Origin: Patescibacteria group bacterium | GTDB taxonomy: Bacteria; Patescibacteriota; Minisyncoccia; Minisyncoccales; DG-74-1 | NCBI GenBank assembly: GCA_030016465.1 | Contig: JASEJL010000004.1 | Coordinates: 1-27,473, forward strand | DNA: 27,473 nt | Direction of reading: 5' to 3' | Program-made: the position numbers and the translations under genes | Part shown: in pieces, positions 13,834 to 21,432 of the stretch | How positions within the stretch are numbered: position 1 is the first letter of the stretch | Layout: every line of letters starts with the position of its first letter | Notes under the pieces: generated by a model | The model's input: only the letters and a program-made list of their open reading frames with translations | What the model was told of the DNA's origin: nothing | Database searches by the model: none

Positions 13834-16052
13834 AGACATACTTAGGTATTGATGTTGGCTCACTGACTTGCAAATTTGTTCTGATTAATGAAAAAAATGA
13901 AATAATATTTTCTAGTTATTTTCGAACTGAAGGAAGTCCAATTGGGGCTATTCAAAAAGGCTTAAAAGAATTAAAAAAGGAAGTTGAGAAATGTAATCCC
14001 GGGGTTGAAATTGCTGGCGTAGGAACAACTGGTTCGGCTAGATATTTAGCCGGGGTGATTACCGGAGCAGACTTAATCAAAAATGAAATTACCGCCCATG
14101 CAAAAGGAGTTTGCCATTTTGTCCCTGATGCCAGAACAATCATTGAAATCGGTGGCCAGGATTCAAAGATCATCATTTTGGAGAATGGCGTGGTCGTTGA
14201 TTTTGCCATGAATTTGATCTGTCTGAAAGGAAATACAAAAATCACTACCAATCCAGGTTATACTTTAATCCCAATTAAAGAAATAAAAATTGGCCAAAAA
14301 GTTTTGACTCATCAAGGAAGATTTAAACCAGTCGAGGAAGTTTTTGAAAGGAAATATCAAGGTGAGATGATAAAAATTGAAATCTCAAACTTAAAAAAAA
14401 TAGATGTCACTCCAAATCATCCAATTTTAGGGTTAAAAAGAGAAGACATTAAATGTTATCAAAGTTATTCAAGAAATAATATTGCCATTTGTAAACCACC
14501 GGCAGAAAGAAATTGTAATAAAAGATGCGCAAAGTATAAAAAATTTTCTTGGGAGCCAAAATTTATCCCTGCTAAGGAATTAAGAGAAGGCAACTTTATT
14601 GCTACCCCGCTGCCTTTGAAAAATCAAGGAGAAAGCTTAACCTCTATTGATTATTTTCTGGTAAAAACAGAGCCTAAGATATCTAGGCCATTTAAGGCGA
14701 TAGATAAATTTATACTTAAACCTGATTTGCTTAGATTATTAGGATATTATTTAGCCGAGGGCAATATTGTATATAATAAAGCCAGGCGGAATAAAAAAAT
14801 AAAATACCCTGCTGGAGTTACCTTTGTGTTTAATATTAATGAGCAAAATTATGCAAAAGATATCAAAAATATTATTTCTCAAAATTTTAAGAACCTTAAT
14901 GTTACTGTTAGGAGAAATCCTCGGCGTCATACTTTGGTGATAAGTATTTACAGCAAAGTTTTAGCCGAATTTATAAAGTATCTTTGTGGTTCCGGTGCAG
15001 ATAAAAAAAGGTTAAACTCTAAGTTATTAAGCTTGGAACCTTCATTACAAAAAGAAATCCTAAAAGGATTTTTTAGAGGAGATGGGCAAATAAGGAAGAG
15101 AGATAAGAATGTTCCTGATTTTGACAAAAAAGGAAATAGATACGTGGCTTCAACTGTTTCTGAAAATTTAGCCCATCAATTATATTGGCTTTTATTAAGG
15201 AATAAAATTAAATGTACTTTAAATAAACGCTCTGACAAGACTAAAGGTGGAAAATATGCTTATTTAATCTCTATTCATGGAGAAGAAGTGAATAAATTAG
15301 AGGGTAAAAAGATAATTACTACTCAAAAAAATCCTTACAAATCTTTTATCTATTCTAAATGGATCTTTGAGCCAATTAGAAAAATTAGGAAATACAAATT
15401 TAATGGAATGGTTTATAATTTAAATATCAAAGGTGACCATTCTTATATCGCTAATTTTGTCGGAGTCGCGAACTGTGCCGCGGGGACTGGCTCGTTTCTT
15501 GATGCTCAGGCTTTTAGGATGGGAGTGCCGGTTGAGAAGTTTGGCGAAATTGCTTTGAAGTCAAAAAATCCCACTGTTGTGGGATCTAGATGCACAGTAT
15601 TTGCGGAGTCAGACATGATTCACAAGCAACAGATTGGTCATTCCAGAGAAGATATTATTGCCGGACTTTGCCAGGGTCTGGCCAGAAATTTTTTAAACAA
15701 TGTTGCCAAAGGAAAAAACATAAAACCACCGATTGTCTTTTTGGGAGGGGTTTCAGAAAATATTGGGATGAGAAAGGCTTTTGAAGAGGCTTTAGGTCAA
15801 AAGATTATTGTTCCAAAGTATAATACAGTGATGGGAGCATTTGGAGCAGCCCTTTTGGTCAAGGAAAATTTGCCTCAAAAAACAAAATTTCTTGGTTTTG
15901 AAATATCAGATAAAGATATAAAATGTACCTCTTTTCGATGCCAGGGTTGTCCTAACCACTGTGAAGTAATTGAAGCCAGAATAGAAAAAAAAGTGATTGC
16001 TCGTTGGGGAGATCGCTGTGGAAAGTGGTCAGCATTAAGTCCCCAAAATTAA
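13830..16052 (+). CDS. BadF/HgdC-type ATP-dependent activase with an intein
   Basis: The precursor is 740 residues; the mature protein after removal of the 418-residue intein (131-548) is 322, close to the roughly 260-320 of HgdC-like activases. These ASKHA-fold ATPases form dimers bridged by one [4Fe-4S] cluster and pass electrons at low potential to a partner enzyme. The phosphate motif YLGIDVGSLTCKFVLI is at the N-terminus, GVGTTGSARYLAG at about 63 and IEIGGQDSKII at about 107. The junction is FAMNLI-CAAGTGSFLDAQ, followed by SRCTVFAESDMI; the cysteines in CAAGTG and CTVFAES are the cluster ligands in the family. A C-terminal Cys-rich part (CTSFRCQGCPNHCEV, and CGKW) is an extra likely metal site. 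It overlaps the preceding gene by four bases. Confidence 0.85.
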   Translation: MKTYLGIDVGSLTCKFVLINEKNEIIFSSYFRTEGSPIGAIQKGLKELKKEVEKCNPGVEIAGVGTTGSARYLAGVITGADLIKNEITAHAKGVCHFVPDARTIIEIGGQDSKIIILENGVVVDFAMNLICLKGNTKITTNPGYTLIPIKEIKIGQKVLTHQGRFKPVEEVFERKYQGEMIKIEISNLKKIDVTPNHPILGLKREDIKCYQSYSRNNIAICKPPAERNCNKRCAKYKKFSWEPKFIPAKELREGNFIATPLPLKNQGESLTSIDYFLVKTEPKISRPFKAIDKFILKPDLLRLLGYYLAEGNIVYNKARRNKKIKYPAGVTFVFNINEQNYAKDIKNIISQNFKNLNVTVRRNPRRHTLVISIYSKVLAEFIKYLCGSGADKKRLNSKLLSLEPSLQKEILKGFFRGDGQIRKRDKNVPDFDKKGNRYVASTVSENLAHQLYWLLLRNKIKCTLNKRSDKTKGGKYAYLISIHGEEVNKLEGKKIITTQKNPYKSFIYSKWIFEPIRKIRKYKFNGMVYNLNIKGDHSYIANFVGVANCAAGTGSFLDAQAFRMGVPVEKFGEIALKSKNPTVVGSRCTVFAESDMIHKQQIGHSREDIIAGLCQGLARNFLNNVAKGKNIKPPIVFLGGVSENIGMRKAFEEALGQKIIVPKYNTVMGAFGAALLVKENLPQKTKFLGFEISDKDIKCTSFRCQGCPNHCEVIEARIEKKVIARWGDRCGKWSALSPQN
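14220..15473 (+). mobile_element. Intein 3 in the activase gene
   Basis: A 418-residue intein starting CLKGNTKITTNPGY, with block B VTPNHPIL and a Cys-rich insert (CKPPAERNCNKRCAKYK). The homing endonuclease motifs are LLGYYLAEGN and EILKGFFRGDGQI. The end block is VYNLNIKGDHSYIANFVGVAN before extein Cys (15474-15476). The penultimate residue is Ala, not the usual His, which is known to slow Asn cyclisation in many inteins unless compensated. Confidence 0.9.
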
Positions 16053-16093
16053 GACCTGTGGATAACTCACTTTATTAATTTTTTTTAATTTTT

Positions 16094-16104
16094 TAAAATA
16101 TAAT
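16094..16104 (+). promoter_or_regulatory. AT-rich -10 region close to the subtilase start
   Basis: TAAAAT (16094-16099) and TATAAT (16099-16104) overlap just upstream of ATG 16108. Use of the first would give an essentially leaderless message. No -35 or ribosome binding site is convincing. Confidence 0.35.
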
Positions 16105-16107
16105 AAT

Positions 16108-19100
16108 ATGCTGACTTTAAGGATTCCTAAAAAAGCATTAATCATTTTGAATTTAGTTTTAATTTGGGGAATGCTAAGCTTTCCCTTATCTGGAATTGCT
16201 GAAGATGTTAAAGATATACCAGAAATTCCGAGATTGAAAATTAATGAAGATTCAGGAATATTTGAATATACCAAAGAATTGGATGATTGGGTGCCAGGTG
16301 AAGTTTTAGTAAAGTTTAAAAATGGTAAGGTTAATTTATCTGAGTATGCTCTGGAAGAAAAAGCTTATTTTCCAAGTTTTAAAGCTGGAGCATATAAAAT
16401 CTTGGACCAAAAATCGGTAAAAGAAAAAATTAATCACTTGGAGTCAAATCCTGAGATTGAATATTCTCAGCCCAATTATATCTATAGAGTTTTTGCCACC
16501 CCAACTGATCCCTATTTTGATCAACTTTGGGGTTTACATAATGTTGGTCAAGAAGTTAATAAAAAAGCAGGTAGGGTAGATGCTGATATTGATGCTCCTG
16601 AAGCCTGGGATATTGCTACAAGCAGTGAAATAATAGTAGCTGTAATTGATACTGGAGTAGATTATACTCATCCTGATTTAAGCGCTAATATTTGGATAAA
16701 TTCAGAAGAAGTACTTGATGAAGAAGATAATGATGGAAATGGATATGTTGATGATGTAATAGGATGGGATTTCTGGAATGATGATAATGATCCAATGGAT
16801 GATATGGGTCATGGCACTCATGTAGCTGGAATTATTGGAGCAGTAGGGAACAATGCAGTTGGCATTGCTGGAGTGAATTGGCAAGTAAAGATAATGCCTT
16901 TAAAATTTATAAACGAATGGGGATGGGGAGCAACTGAAGACGCAATATCGGCTATCGAATATGCGGTAAATAACGGAGCTAAGATTATAAATGCTAGTTG
17001 GGGAAGTTGGTTTTGGGACCCTCTTTTGTATGAGGCTATTGAAAAAATTAAACAAGCTGGAGTAATTTTTGTGGCTGCTGCTGGAAATGCGGCTAATTTG
17101 GCCCCATCCTACCCAGCCTATTTTCCTCTTTCCAATATTATTTCAGTTGCAGTTAGCGATCAAACTGATGATTTTACCTGGTGGACAAATTATGACTTTA
17201 TTTCAGTTGATGTAGCTGCTCCCGGTGATAATGTCTTTAGTACTCTTCCCATTTACAGCGGAGCAGTTTTTTCAACCACTACTTCCGGAGGAAAGGTAGC
17301 CTACTTTTCTTTTGGTTTAGAAGGAATAAATAATAATACAAATAATACAGGTTATACCACTTCAGCCACAATTTTATCTAAAACTTTAGAATGGCTAGGA
17401 GCAGCTACTTCTTCGCCCATTTTGCTAGTTGATGATGATGAATGTATTTTGTGTCTTGGCGGGCATTATATAGATTACTACACAAATATTTTAACAAATC
17501 TTGGATATACTTCTACTACAATTTATGAGGTTCCCTTGGCAGAGTCAGGTCCCAGCTTTGAAGAAATGCAAGGGAAATTTGTTATCTGGTTTACCGGAGA
17601 TGATTGGATTTGGCCTTTACTTGCTGGTGACGAAAGTAATTTAGCTAAGTTTTTAGATAATGGAGGAAAGCTATTACTTACTGGCCAAGATATAGCTTTT
17701 AGCCCATATTTTTGGGAAAGAGATACTTCATTTTACTCTGATTATTTAAAAATTGAATTTATTGGAGATGCAAATTGGGATCCAATTTTTGAAGGATCGG
17801 ATGTATTTGCTGGAGATACTGTGGATTTGAGATGGAAGGCAAGGGGAGATTTAATTTTAGATGGAGCAAAAAATCAGAGATGGATTGATATGGTTGAGCC
17901 AGTTGGTAATGGAATTTCAATGTTTAAAAACCAAGGATACTGGTATTTGAATGGAACTTCAATGGCTGCTCCTCATGTTGCAGGTTTAGCTGCTCTCTTA
18001 TGGGAAAAATATCCAGACTTGGATTGGCTGGCAGTTAAAAATATCATTTTAGCTACCGGTGATTACAAAGACCAATATCAATGGGCATTAGCTACCGAAA
18101 AAAGAATTAATGCTTATGGAGCTCTAAATTATGATTCAGCTACTTTTAATCCAAGTAGTAGCACCATTGCTACTACCTCTCAGCTAAAATATGGAGAAGA
18201 AATAGAAGAAAAAGTAGGAGGACTAGCATGTGGTGAAATAGAAGTTCAATTTTTGCCAGCTGATGGTTATAAAGGGCTTTCAGTCAAACTTTCTGATTTT
18301 CAATATAGCGTTGATGGTGGATTAAATTGGAAAACACCTATTAATGGAGATGATTCAGGGTCTCTTTCAACCAAGTTCTACGATTCATTTCCAGGTTGGA
18401 GGGACAATGATTATCGCACCGAGACTACTTCCACTTTTTGGTTCTTAACTGATCATCCAGATGTAAGAGAAGATTTTTTTGGCTTGGATCAAGATAATGT
18501 AAAAATTCGATTCAAAGTTAATGATGGAGTGACTACTAGCAGTTGGATAGTGAGTGAAAATTTCAGAGTAGATCTTTTAGCTCCTGAACCTCCGACTATT
18601 CTTAGCCCTACTTCTACCATAACAGTAGCTACCTCCACTTTCACTATTTTTGGTACTACTAGTGAGCCAAATGTATATGTAGAAGTTTCTGACAGATATT
18701 TTTATAGAACCAGCACTTTCCTTGAGGCCACTACCACTTTTGCAATCGAAGTTCCTCTTCTAGAAGGCCCAAATTTATTTTTCGTTGAGGCAATAGATGA
18801 ATATGGAAATGTAAGCGAAAAAGTCGAAGTTCCTTTAATTATTAGAGAGACTACCCCGCCGCAATTATATTATATCCAATGGGATGATCTTGATGCTTCT
18901 GAAAGTATGACTAAGGGAGATAAATTAATATTTACTTTTTCTGAACCAATTGCTACTTCAACTATTTCTACCACTACCTTTGATTCATTGTTAGTACCTT
19001 CTAACAACCATACTTATGGCACAGGTATAGAAATTAAATGGAAAGCAAATGATACTGTTTTGGAAGTGGTTTTAGGAGAAGGAGTGGACTTAGAAAAAGG

Positions 19101-20388
19101 TCTAGACTATATTACTCCCAGCGGAGAAATTAAAGATTTGATGGAAAATTCCATGATTTCAGCTTCCTTGTTTTTGCCATCGGTAGATACTGTTCCTCCT
19201 TCAATTCCAACTGTTGATTTGCCAAATGAAGGCACTACCACTGACTCAGTCATAACAATTTCTGGTAGTAAAGATGCTTTTTCTTCGATTTGGTTAAATG
19301 GAGCTCAGATTGTAAGGTTAAATGAAGAGACCTCCTGGAGCTACAGTCTTGCTCTAGCTGAAGGATCTAATCCAATCAAAATTACTTCCAAAGACTTTGC
19401 CGAAAACGAAAGTACCCCTCCGGTAATAGTTTATGTAACCAGGATAGCTCCTCCAGCTCCCTCAACTCCCTCAACTCCCTCAGCTTCTCCAACTCCCTCA
19501 GCTCCTCCAGCTTCAACATATTATGGATACGTCTCTCCTCCTGTTTTGCCACCACCTTCGCCCAGCGTTTCAAAGAAAATTGAACAAAGCGGTGGGGAGA
19601 TTCTTCTAGAGATAGAGAAAAAACCAAAGGTAACCTTAAAAATTCCAGAAGAAGCCTTAGTTGAGAAAGTGACTTTTGAAATTCAAGCTTTGCCAAAAGA
19701 AAAAGAGAAAGTAGTTTCGGCTATTGCTCAAATTCCGAAAGCAAAGAAATTAATTGGGAAATACATATTTGATATTACCACAAAAGAAGCTACTGTTTTT
19801 AAAAAACCTCTCTCTCTTGAATTAACTTATCTTCCAGAAGAAATAAAAGAGATTGAGGAATTAACCCTTCAAATATATTTCTTTGATCCTGATAAGAAAA
19901 AATGGATTTCCTTAGAGACAGAAATTGATCAGAAAAACAAAATCTTAATTACAAAAATTTCTCACCTTACTTACTTTGCAATTTTGGGAGAAAAAAAGGT
20001 TGACAAAAAAGTATTAAAAGAAAAATTGATTCAAAGAATTAAGGAGCTTCAAGAAACAATTGCTAAACTTCAAACCCAAATTCAAGAAATTTTAGCTCAG
20101 AGAAAAATTAAAGGAATTCCAGAAGGGTTTAAATTTACTACTCCTCTTAGATATAGAGATCGGAAGATTGAAGTTAGATATTTACAGATGTTTTTGAAAG
20201 CTCAAGGCTCAGATATCTATCCCGAAGGCTTAGTCACTGGCTACTTTGGTAAGTTAACCCTTAATGCAGTTAAAAGATTCCAATTAAAACACAAAATTAT
20301 AACTCCAGAAACCAGTCCGTGGATAGCTGGCTACGTTGGTCCTCAGACTAGAGCTAAAATCAACGAAATCCTGGCTCGTTATAAATGA
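16108..20388 (+). CDS. Secreted multidomain subtilase (S8) with peptidoglycan-binding end
   Basis: This 1426-residue secreted protease starts with a signal peptide (MLTLRIPKKALIILNLVLIW, to about residue 32). An inhibitor-like propeptide follows (VPGEVLVKFKNG ... IEYSQPNYIYRV). The catalytic triad is D181 (VIDTGVD), H235 (GHGTHVAG) and S618 (NGTSMAAPHVAG), with oxyanion Asn at about 327. The Asn-Ser gap is 291 residues because a flavodoxin/GATase-like alpha-beta domain is nested there (PILLVDDDE at about 437, FVIWFTGDDW, GGKLLLTGQD). After the protease come beta-sandwich modules (APEPPTILSPTSTITVATST), a Pro/Ser/Thr linker, a ZU5-like beta domain, a coiled coil (about 1290-1335) and a PG_binding_1 domain (RYLQMFLKAQG ... 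GYFGKLTLNAVKRFQ, then GYVGPQTRAKINEIL). It is probably attached to the cell wall. Confidence 0.88.
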   Translation: MLTLRIPKKALIILNLVLIWGMLSFPLSGIAEDVKDIPEIPRLKINEDSGIFEYTKELDDWVPGEVLVKFKNGKVNLSEYALEEKAYFPSFKAGAYKILDQKSVKEKINHLESNPEIEYSQPNYIYRVFATPTDPYFDQLWGLHNVGQEVNKKAGRVDADIDAPEAWDIATSSEIIVAVIDTGVDYTHPDLSANIWINSEEVLDEEDNDGNGYVDDVIGWDFWNDDNDPMDDMGHGTHVAGIIGAVGNNAVGIAGVNWQVKIMPLKFINEWGWGATEDAISAIEYAVNNGAKIINASWGSWFWDPLLYEAIEKIKQAGVIFVAAAGNAANLAPSYPAYFPLSNIISVAVSDQTDDFTWWTNYDFISVDVAAPGDNVFSTLPIYSGAVFSTTTSGGKVAYFSFGLEGINNNTNNTGYTTSATILSKTLEWLGAATSSPILLVDDDECILCLGGHYIDYYTNILTNLGYTSTTIYEVPLAESGPSFEEMQGKFVIWFTGDDWIWPLLAGDESNLAKFLDNGGKLLLTGQDIAFSPYFWERDTSFYSDYLKIEFIGDANWDPIFEGSDVFAGDTVDLRWKARGDLILDGAKNQRWIDMVEPVGNGISMFKNQGYWYLNGTSMAAPHVAGLAALLWEKYPDLDWLAVKNIILATGDYKDQYQWALATEKRINAYGALNYDSATFNPSSSTIATTSQLKYGEEIEEKVGGLACGEIEVQFLPADGYKGLSVKLSDFQYSVDGGLNWKTPINGDDSGSLSTKFYDSFPGWRDNDYRTETTSTFWFLTDHPDVREDFFGLDQDNVKIRFKVNDGVTTSSWIVSENFRVDLLAPEPPTILSPTSTITVATSTFTIFGTTSEPNVYVEVSDRYFYRTSTFLEATTTFAIEVPLLEGPNLFFVEAIDEYGNVSEKVEVPLIIRETTPPQLYYIQWDDLDASESMTKGDKLIFTFSEPIATSTISTTTFDSLLVPSNNHTYGTGIEIKWKANDTVLEVVLGEGVDLEKGLDYITPSGEIKDLMENSMISASLFLPSVDTVPPSIPTVDLPNEGTTTDSVITISGSKDAFSSIWLNGAQIVRLNEETSWSYSLALAEGSNPIKITSKDFAENESTPPVIVYVTRIAPPAPSTPSTPSASPTPSAPPASTYYGYVSPPVLPPPSPSVSKKIEQSGGEILLEIEKKPKVTLKIPEEALVEKVTFEIQALPKEKEKVVSAIAQIPKAKKLIGKYIFDITTKEATVFKKPLSLELTYLPEEIKEIEELTLQIYFFDPDKKKWISLETEIDQKNKILITKISHLTYFAILGEKKVDKKVLKEKLIQRIKELQETIAKLQTQIQEILAQRKIKGIPEGFKFTTPLRYRDRKIEVRYLQMFLKAQGSDIYPEGLVTGYFGKLTLNAVKRFQLKHKIITPETSPWIAGYVGPQTRAKINEILARYK
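19447..19511 (+). repeat. CTCCCTCAA-type tandem repeat encoding a Pro/Ser linker
   Basis: Imperfect nine-base units (ACTCCCTCA, GCTCCTCCA) repeat through the linker of the subtilase and keep the frame, encoding PSTPSTPSASPTPSAPPAS. Copy number is likely to vary between strains. Confidence 0.7.
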
Positions 20389-20439
20389 AAAGGGATTTAA
20401 AGAATTTTAAGACAATAAAGATTTAAATTTACTGATAAT

Positions 20440-20475
20440 TGCGCTATATTTAATGGCGCATTTTATTTTTTCTTT
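20440..20475 (+). terminator. Probable terminator after the subtilase
   Basis: Stem TGCGC (20440-20444)/GCGCA (20456-20460) with an 11-base AT loop, followed by a T-rich run. The stem is short but well placed, 52 bases after the stop. Confidence 0.55.
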
Positions 20476-20484
20476 TTAAAAGAT

Positions 20485-20490
20485 TATAAT
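20485..20490 (+). promoter_or_regulatory. -10 element for the Mth938-like gene
   Basis: Perfect TATAAT, 35 bases upstream of the start codon. The expected leader is about 28 nt; no clear -35 or ribosome binding site. Confidence 0.45.
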
Positions 20491-20524
20491 TAAATAAAAG
20501 AATTTATTAAATAACAACCAAACT

Positions 20525-20887
20525 ATGATAGAGGAATACCATTTTGGTTCCATTACTATTGATGGAAAAACTTATAACTACGATGTTGAGGTTCGTTGGG
20601 ACGGCGAGATTTTGAGATGGTGGCGAAAAGAAAGTCATATTATAGATATGGAAGATGTGAAAAGAGCAGTAGATCAAAATCCGGATACTATAATTATTGG
20701 AAATGGAGAATCAGGAGTGGCTAGAGTTACTGAGAAAGCCCAGAGATTTATAAAAGAAAAAGGAATTAAATTAATCATTGATAAAACAGGAGAGGCAATA
20801 AGGACCTTTAATATTATCTTGGAGACGTCTGAGAAGGAACAAGGAAGACAGAATAAAGCTATTGGCCTTTTCCACTTGACCTGTTAA
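20525..20887 (+). CDS. Mth938-like domain protein
   Basis: This 120-residue single-domain protein matches the Mth938/DUF498 (AAMDC-like) family. Its typical start is FGSITIDGKTYNYDVEV, then RWWRKESHIIDMEDV, the conserved turn NPDTIIIGNGESGVARVTEKA (about residues 56-76) and KLIIDKTGEAIRTFNIILE. The fold is a small alpha-beta domain of unknown molecular role; a NADH:ubiquinone complex I assembly factor (NDUFAF3) belongs to the same superfamily. It is probably transcribed alone. Its last codons contain the promoter of the following small RNA. Confidence 0.8.
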   Translation: MIEEYHFGSITIDGKTYNYDVEVRWDGEILRWWRKESHIIDMEDVKRAVDQNPDTIIIGNGESGVARVTEKAQRFIKEKGIKLIIDKTGEAIRTFNIILETSEKEQGRQNKAIGLFHLTC

Positions 20888-20904
20888 AAGAACTATAGTA
20901 TGAT
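20876..20904 (+). promoter_or_regulatory. Promoter of the second small RNA
   Basis: -35 TTGACC (20876-20881), an exact 17-base spacer, and -10 TATGAT (20899-20904). It overlaps the 3' end of the Mth938-like gene. Predicted start is about A20911. Confidence 0.7.
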
Positions 20905-20910
20905 TGAGTT

Positions 20911-21036
20911 AGACCGTTAGTCGAGTATCTTAAAGTAAGTCTTGTTATTACTTCAGAATTATTTCATAATTTTGGAGATCACAATCAACGGAGGCCTAAA
21001 TAAGTAGAGCGACCGAGGTCAAAAAGGTCGTTTTTT
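20911..21036 (+). ncRNA. Unassigned small RNA with a multi-hairpin fold
   Basis: There is no good reading frame between promoter and terminator. TTAG (20909-20912) can pair with CTAA (20996-20999), and CCGTT (20914-20918) with AACGG (20987-20991), closing a junction with two hairpins: AAGTAA/TTACTT (20933-20938/20948-20953) and AATTAT-TTC-ATAATT (20957-20971). A terminator follows. Total length is about 126 nt. I do not recognise a known riboswitch or housekeeping RNA. Since it terminates before the zinc-ribbon gene, it could also be a leader that attenuates that gene. Confidence 0.5.
21010..21036 (+). terminator. Terminator of the second small RNA
   Basis: CGACC (21010-21014)/GGTCG (21026-21030) stem, 11-base loop and six T (21031-21036). 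Confidence 0.75.
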
Positions 21037-21109
21037 AATTCGTAATTGTTTACCACTATGAACTTCAAAAAAATTTGATCAGCCCAGGAGCGGTTTTCAG
21101 CCTCGGGAA

Positions 21110-21247
21110 ATGGTTAAAGGAAATTGGAAATGCGCTGAATGCGGAGCAGAAATAACCGAACTTCCTTTTGAACCGGCGGCGGACAGACCAATTTATTGTC
21201 GGGATTGTTGGGCAAAAAGAAGAGCAAACAGACCCAGACGTTTCTAA
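21110..21247 (+). CDS. Small CxxC-x18-CxxC zinc-ribbon protein
   Basis: The intact ATG gives a 45-residue basic protein with Cys 8/11 and Cys 30/33 (WKCAECGAEI ... PIYCRDCW) and an Arg-rich tail, a zinc ribbon typical of the short CxxC proteins frequent in Patescibacteria. The real gene may start at ATG 21058 (MNFKKFDQPRSGFQPRE would join in front), which needs one A fewer in the A7 run at 21067-21073; as written, that frame stops at TGA 21076-21078. No ribosome binding site precedes 21110 at a normal distance, which favours the longer form. The product would be 62 residues. Function is unknown; nucleic-acid binding is plausible from charge. Confidence 0.65.
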   Translation: MVKGNWKCAECGAEITELPFEPAADRPIYCRDCWAKRRANRPRRF

Positions 21248-21259
21248 ACGTCAAGTGAT

Positions 21260-21296
21260 AAAAGCCCCCCACCAGTATCTTGATGGGGGGCTTTTT
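21260..21296 (+). terminator. Strong GC-rich terminator after the zinc-ribbon gene
   Basis: A 12-base-pair stem AAAAGCCCCCCA (21260-21271)/TGGGGGGCTTTT (21284-21295), 12-base loop, T run to 21296. The flanking A and T runs make it bidirectional. Confidence 0.9.
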
Positions 21297-21304
21297 GCTA
21301 TAAT
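21296..21304 (+). promoter_or_regulatory. Extended -10 promoter of the MgtE-like gene
   Basis: TGC-TATAAT directly after the terminator T run; predicted start at about 21311. It has no good -35 at normal distance. The leader to ATG 21433 would be about 122 nt. Confidence 0.6.
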
Positions 21305-21324
21305 AATTAAGAAAGAAATAAATT

Positions 21325-21417
21325 CAGTACCTTCCTGCAAGATATTAAACCTTGTAGAAAATTATCTTGAATCATTCATTCCCGCAGCAGAGTTGCGGGC
21401 TATTCTGGAAGGCGCTG
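21325..21417 (+). ncRNA. Structured leader of the MgtE-like gene, possible riboswitch
   Basis: An outer stem CAG-TA-CCTTCC (21325-21335) pairs with GGAAGG-CG-CTG (21407-21417). It encloses a hairpin TGCAAG/CTTGTA (21336-21341/21351-21356) and a hairpin CCCGCA/TGCGGG (21381-21386/21394-21399), making a three-way junction. It ends 15 bases before the start codon, where folding could affect initiation. Position suggests a metal-responsive leader, but the M-box consensus is not visible. Confidence 0.5.
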
Positions 21418-21432
21418 GATAAACTTACTGAG

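Noticed and set aside
19382..19696. Minus-strand Leu/Arg/Glu-rich frame
   Set aside because: It is the complement of the tandem Pro/Ser repeat in the subtilase linker.
21168..21422. 84-residue plus-strand frame across the terminator
   Set aside because: It runs through a strong terminator and leader and is in a different frame from the zinc-ribbon protein; a shadow.
21311..21432. Classical M-box magnesium riboswitch
   Set aside because: The characteristic M-box conserved segments could not be found by eye, though the position fits.
21367..21432. Upstream ATG for the MgtE-like gene
   Set aside because: It would translate through half of the structured leader (MNHSFPQQSC...) with no similarity to the family.
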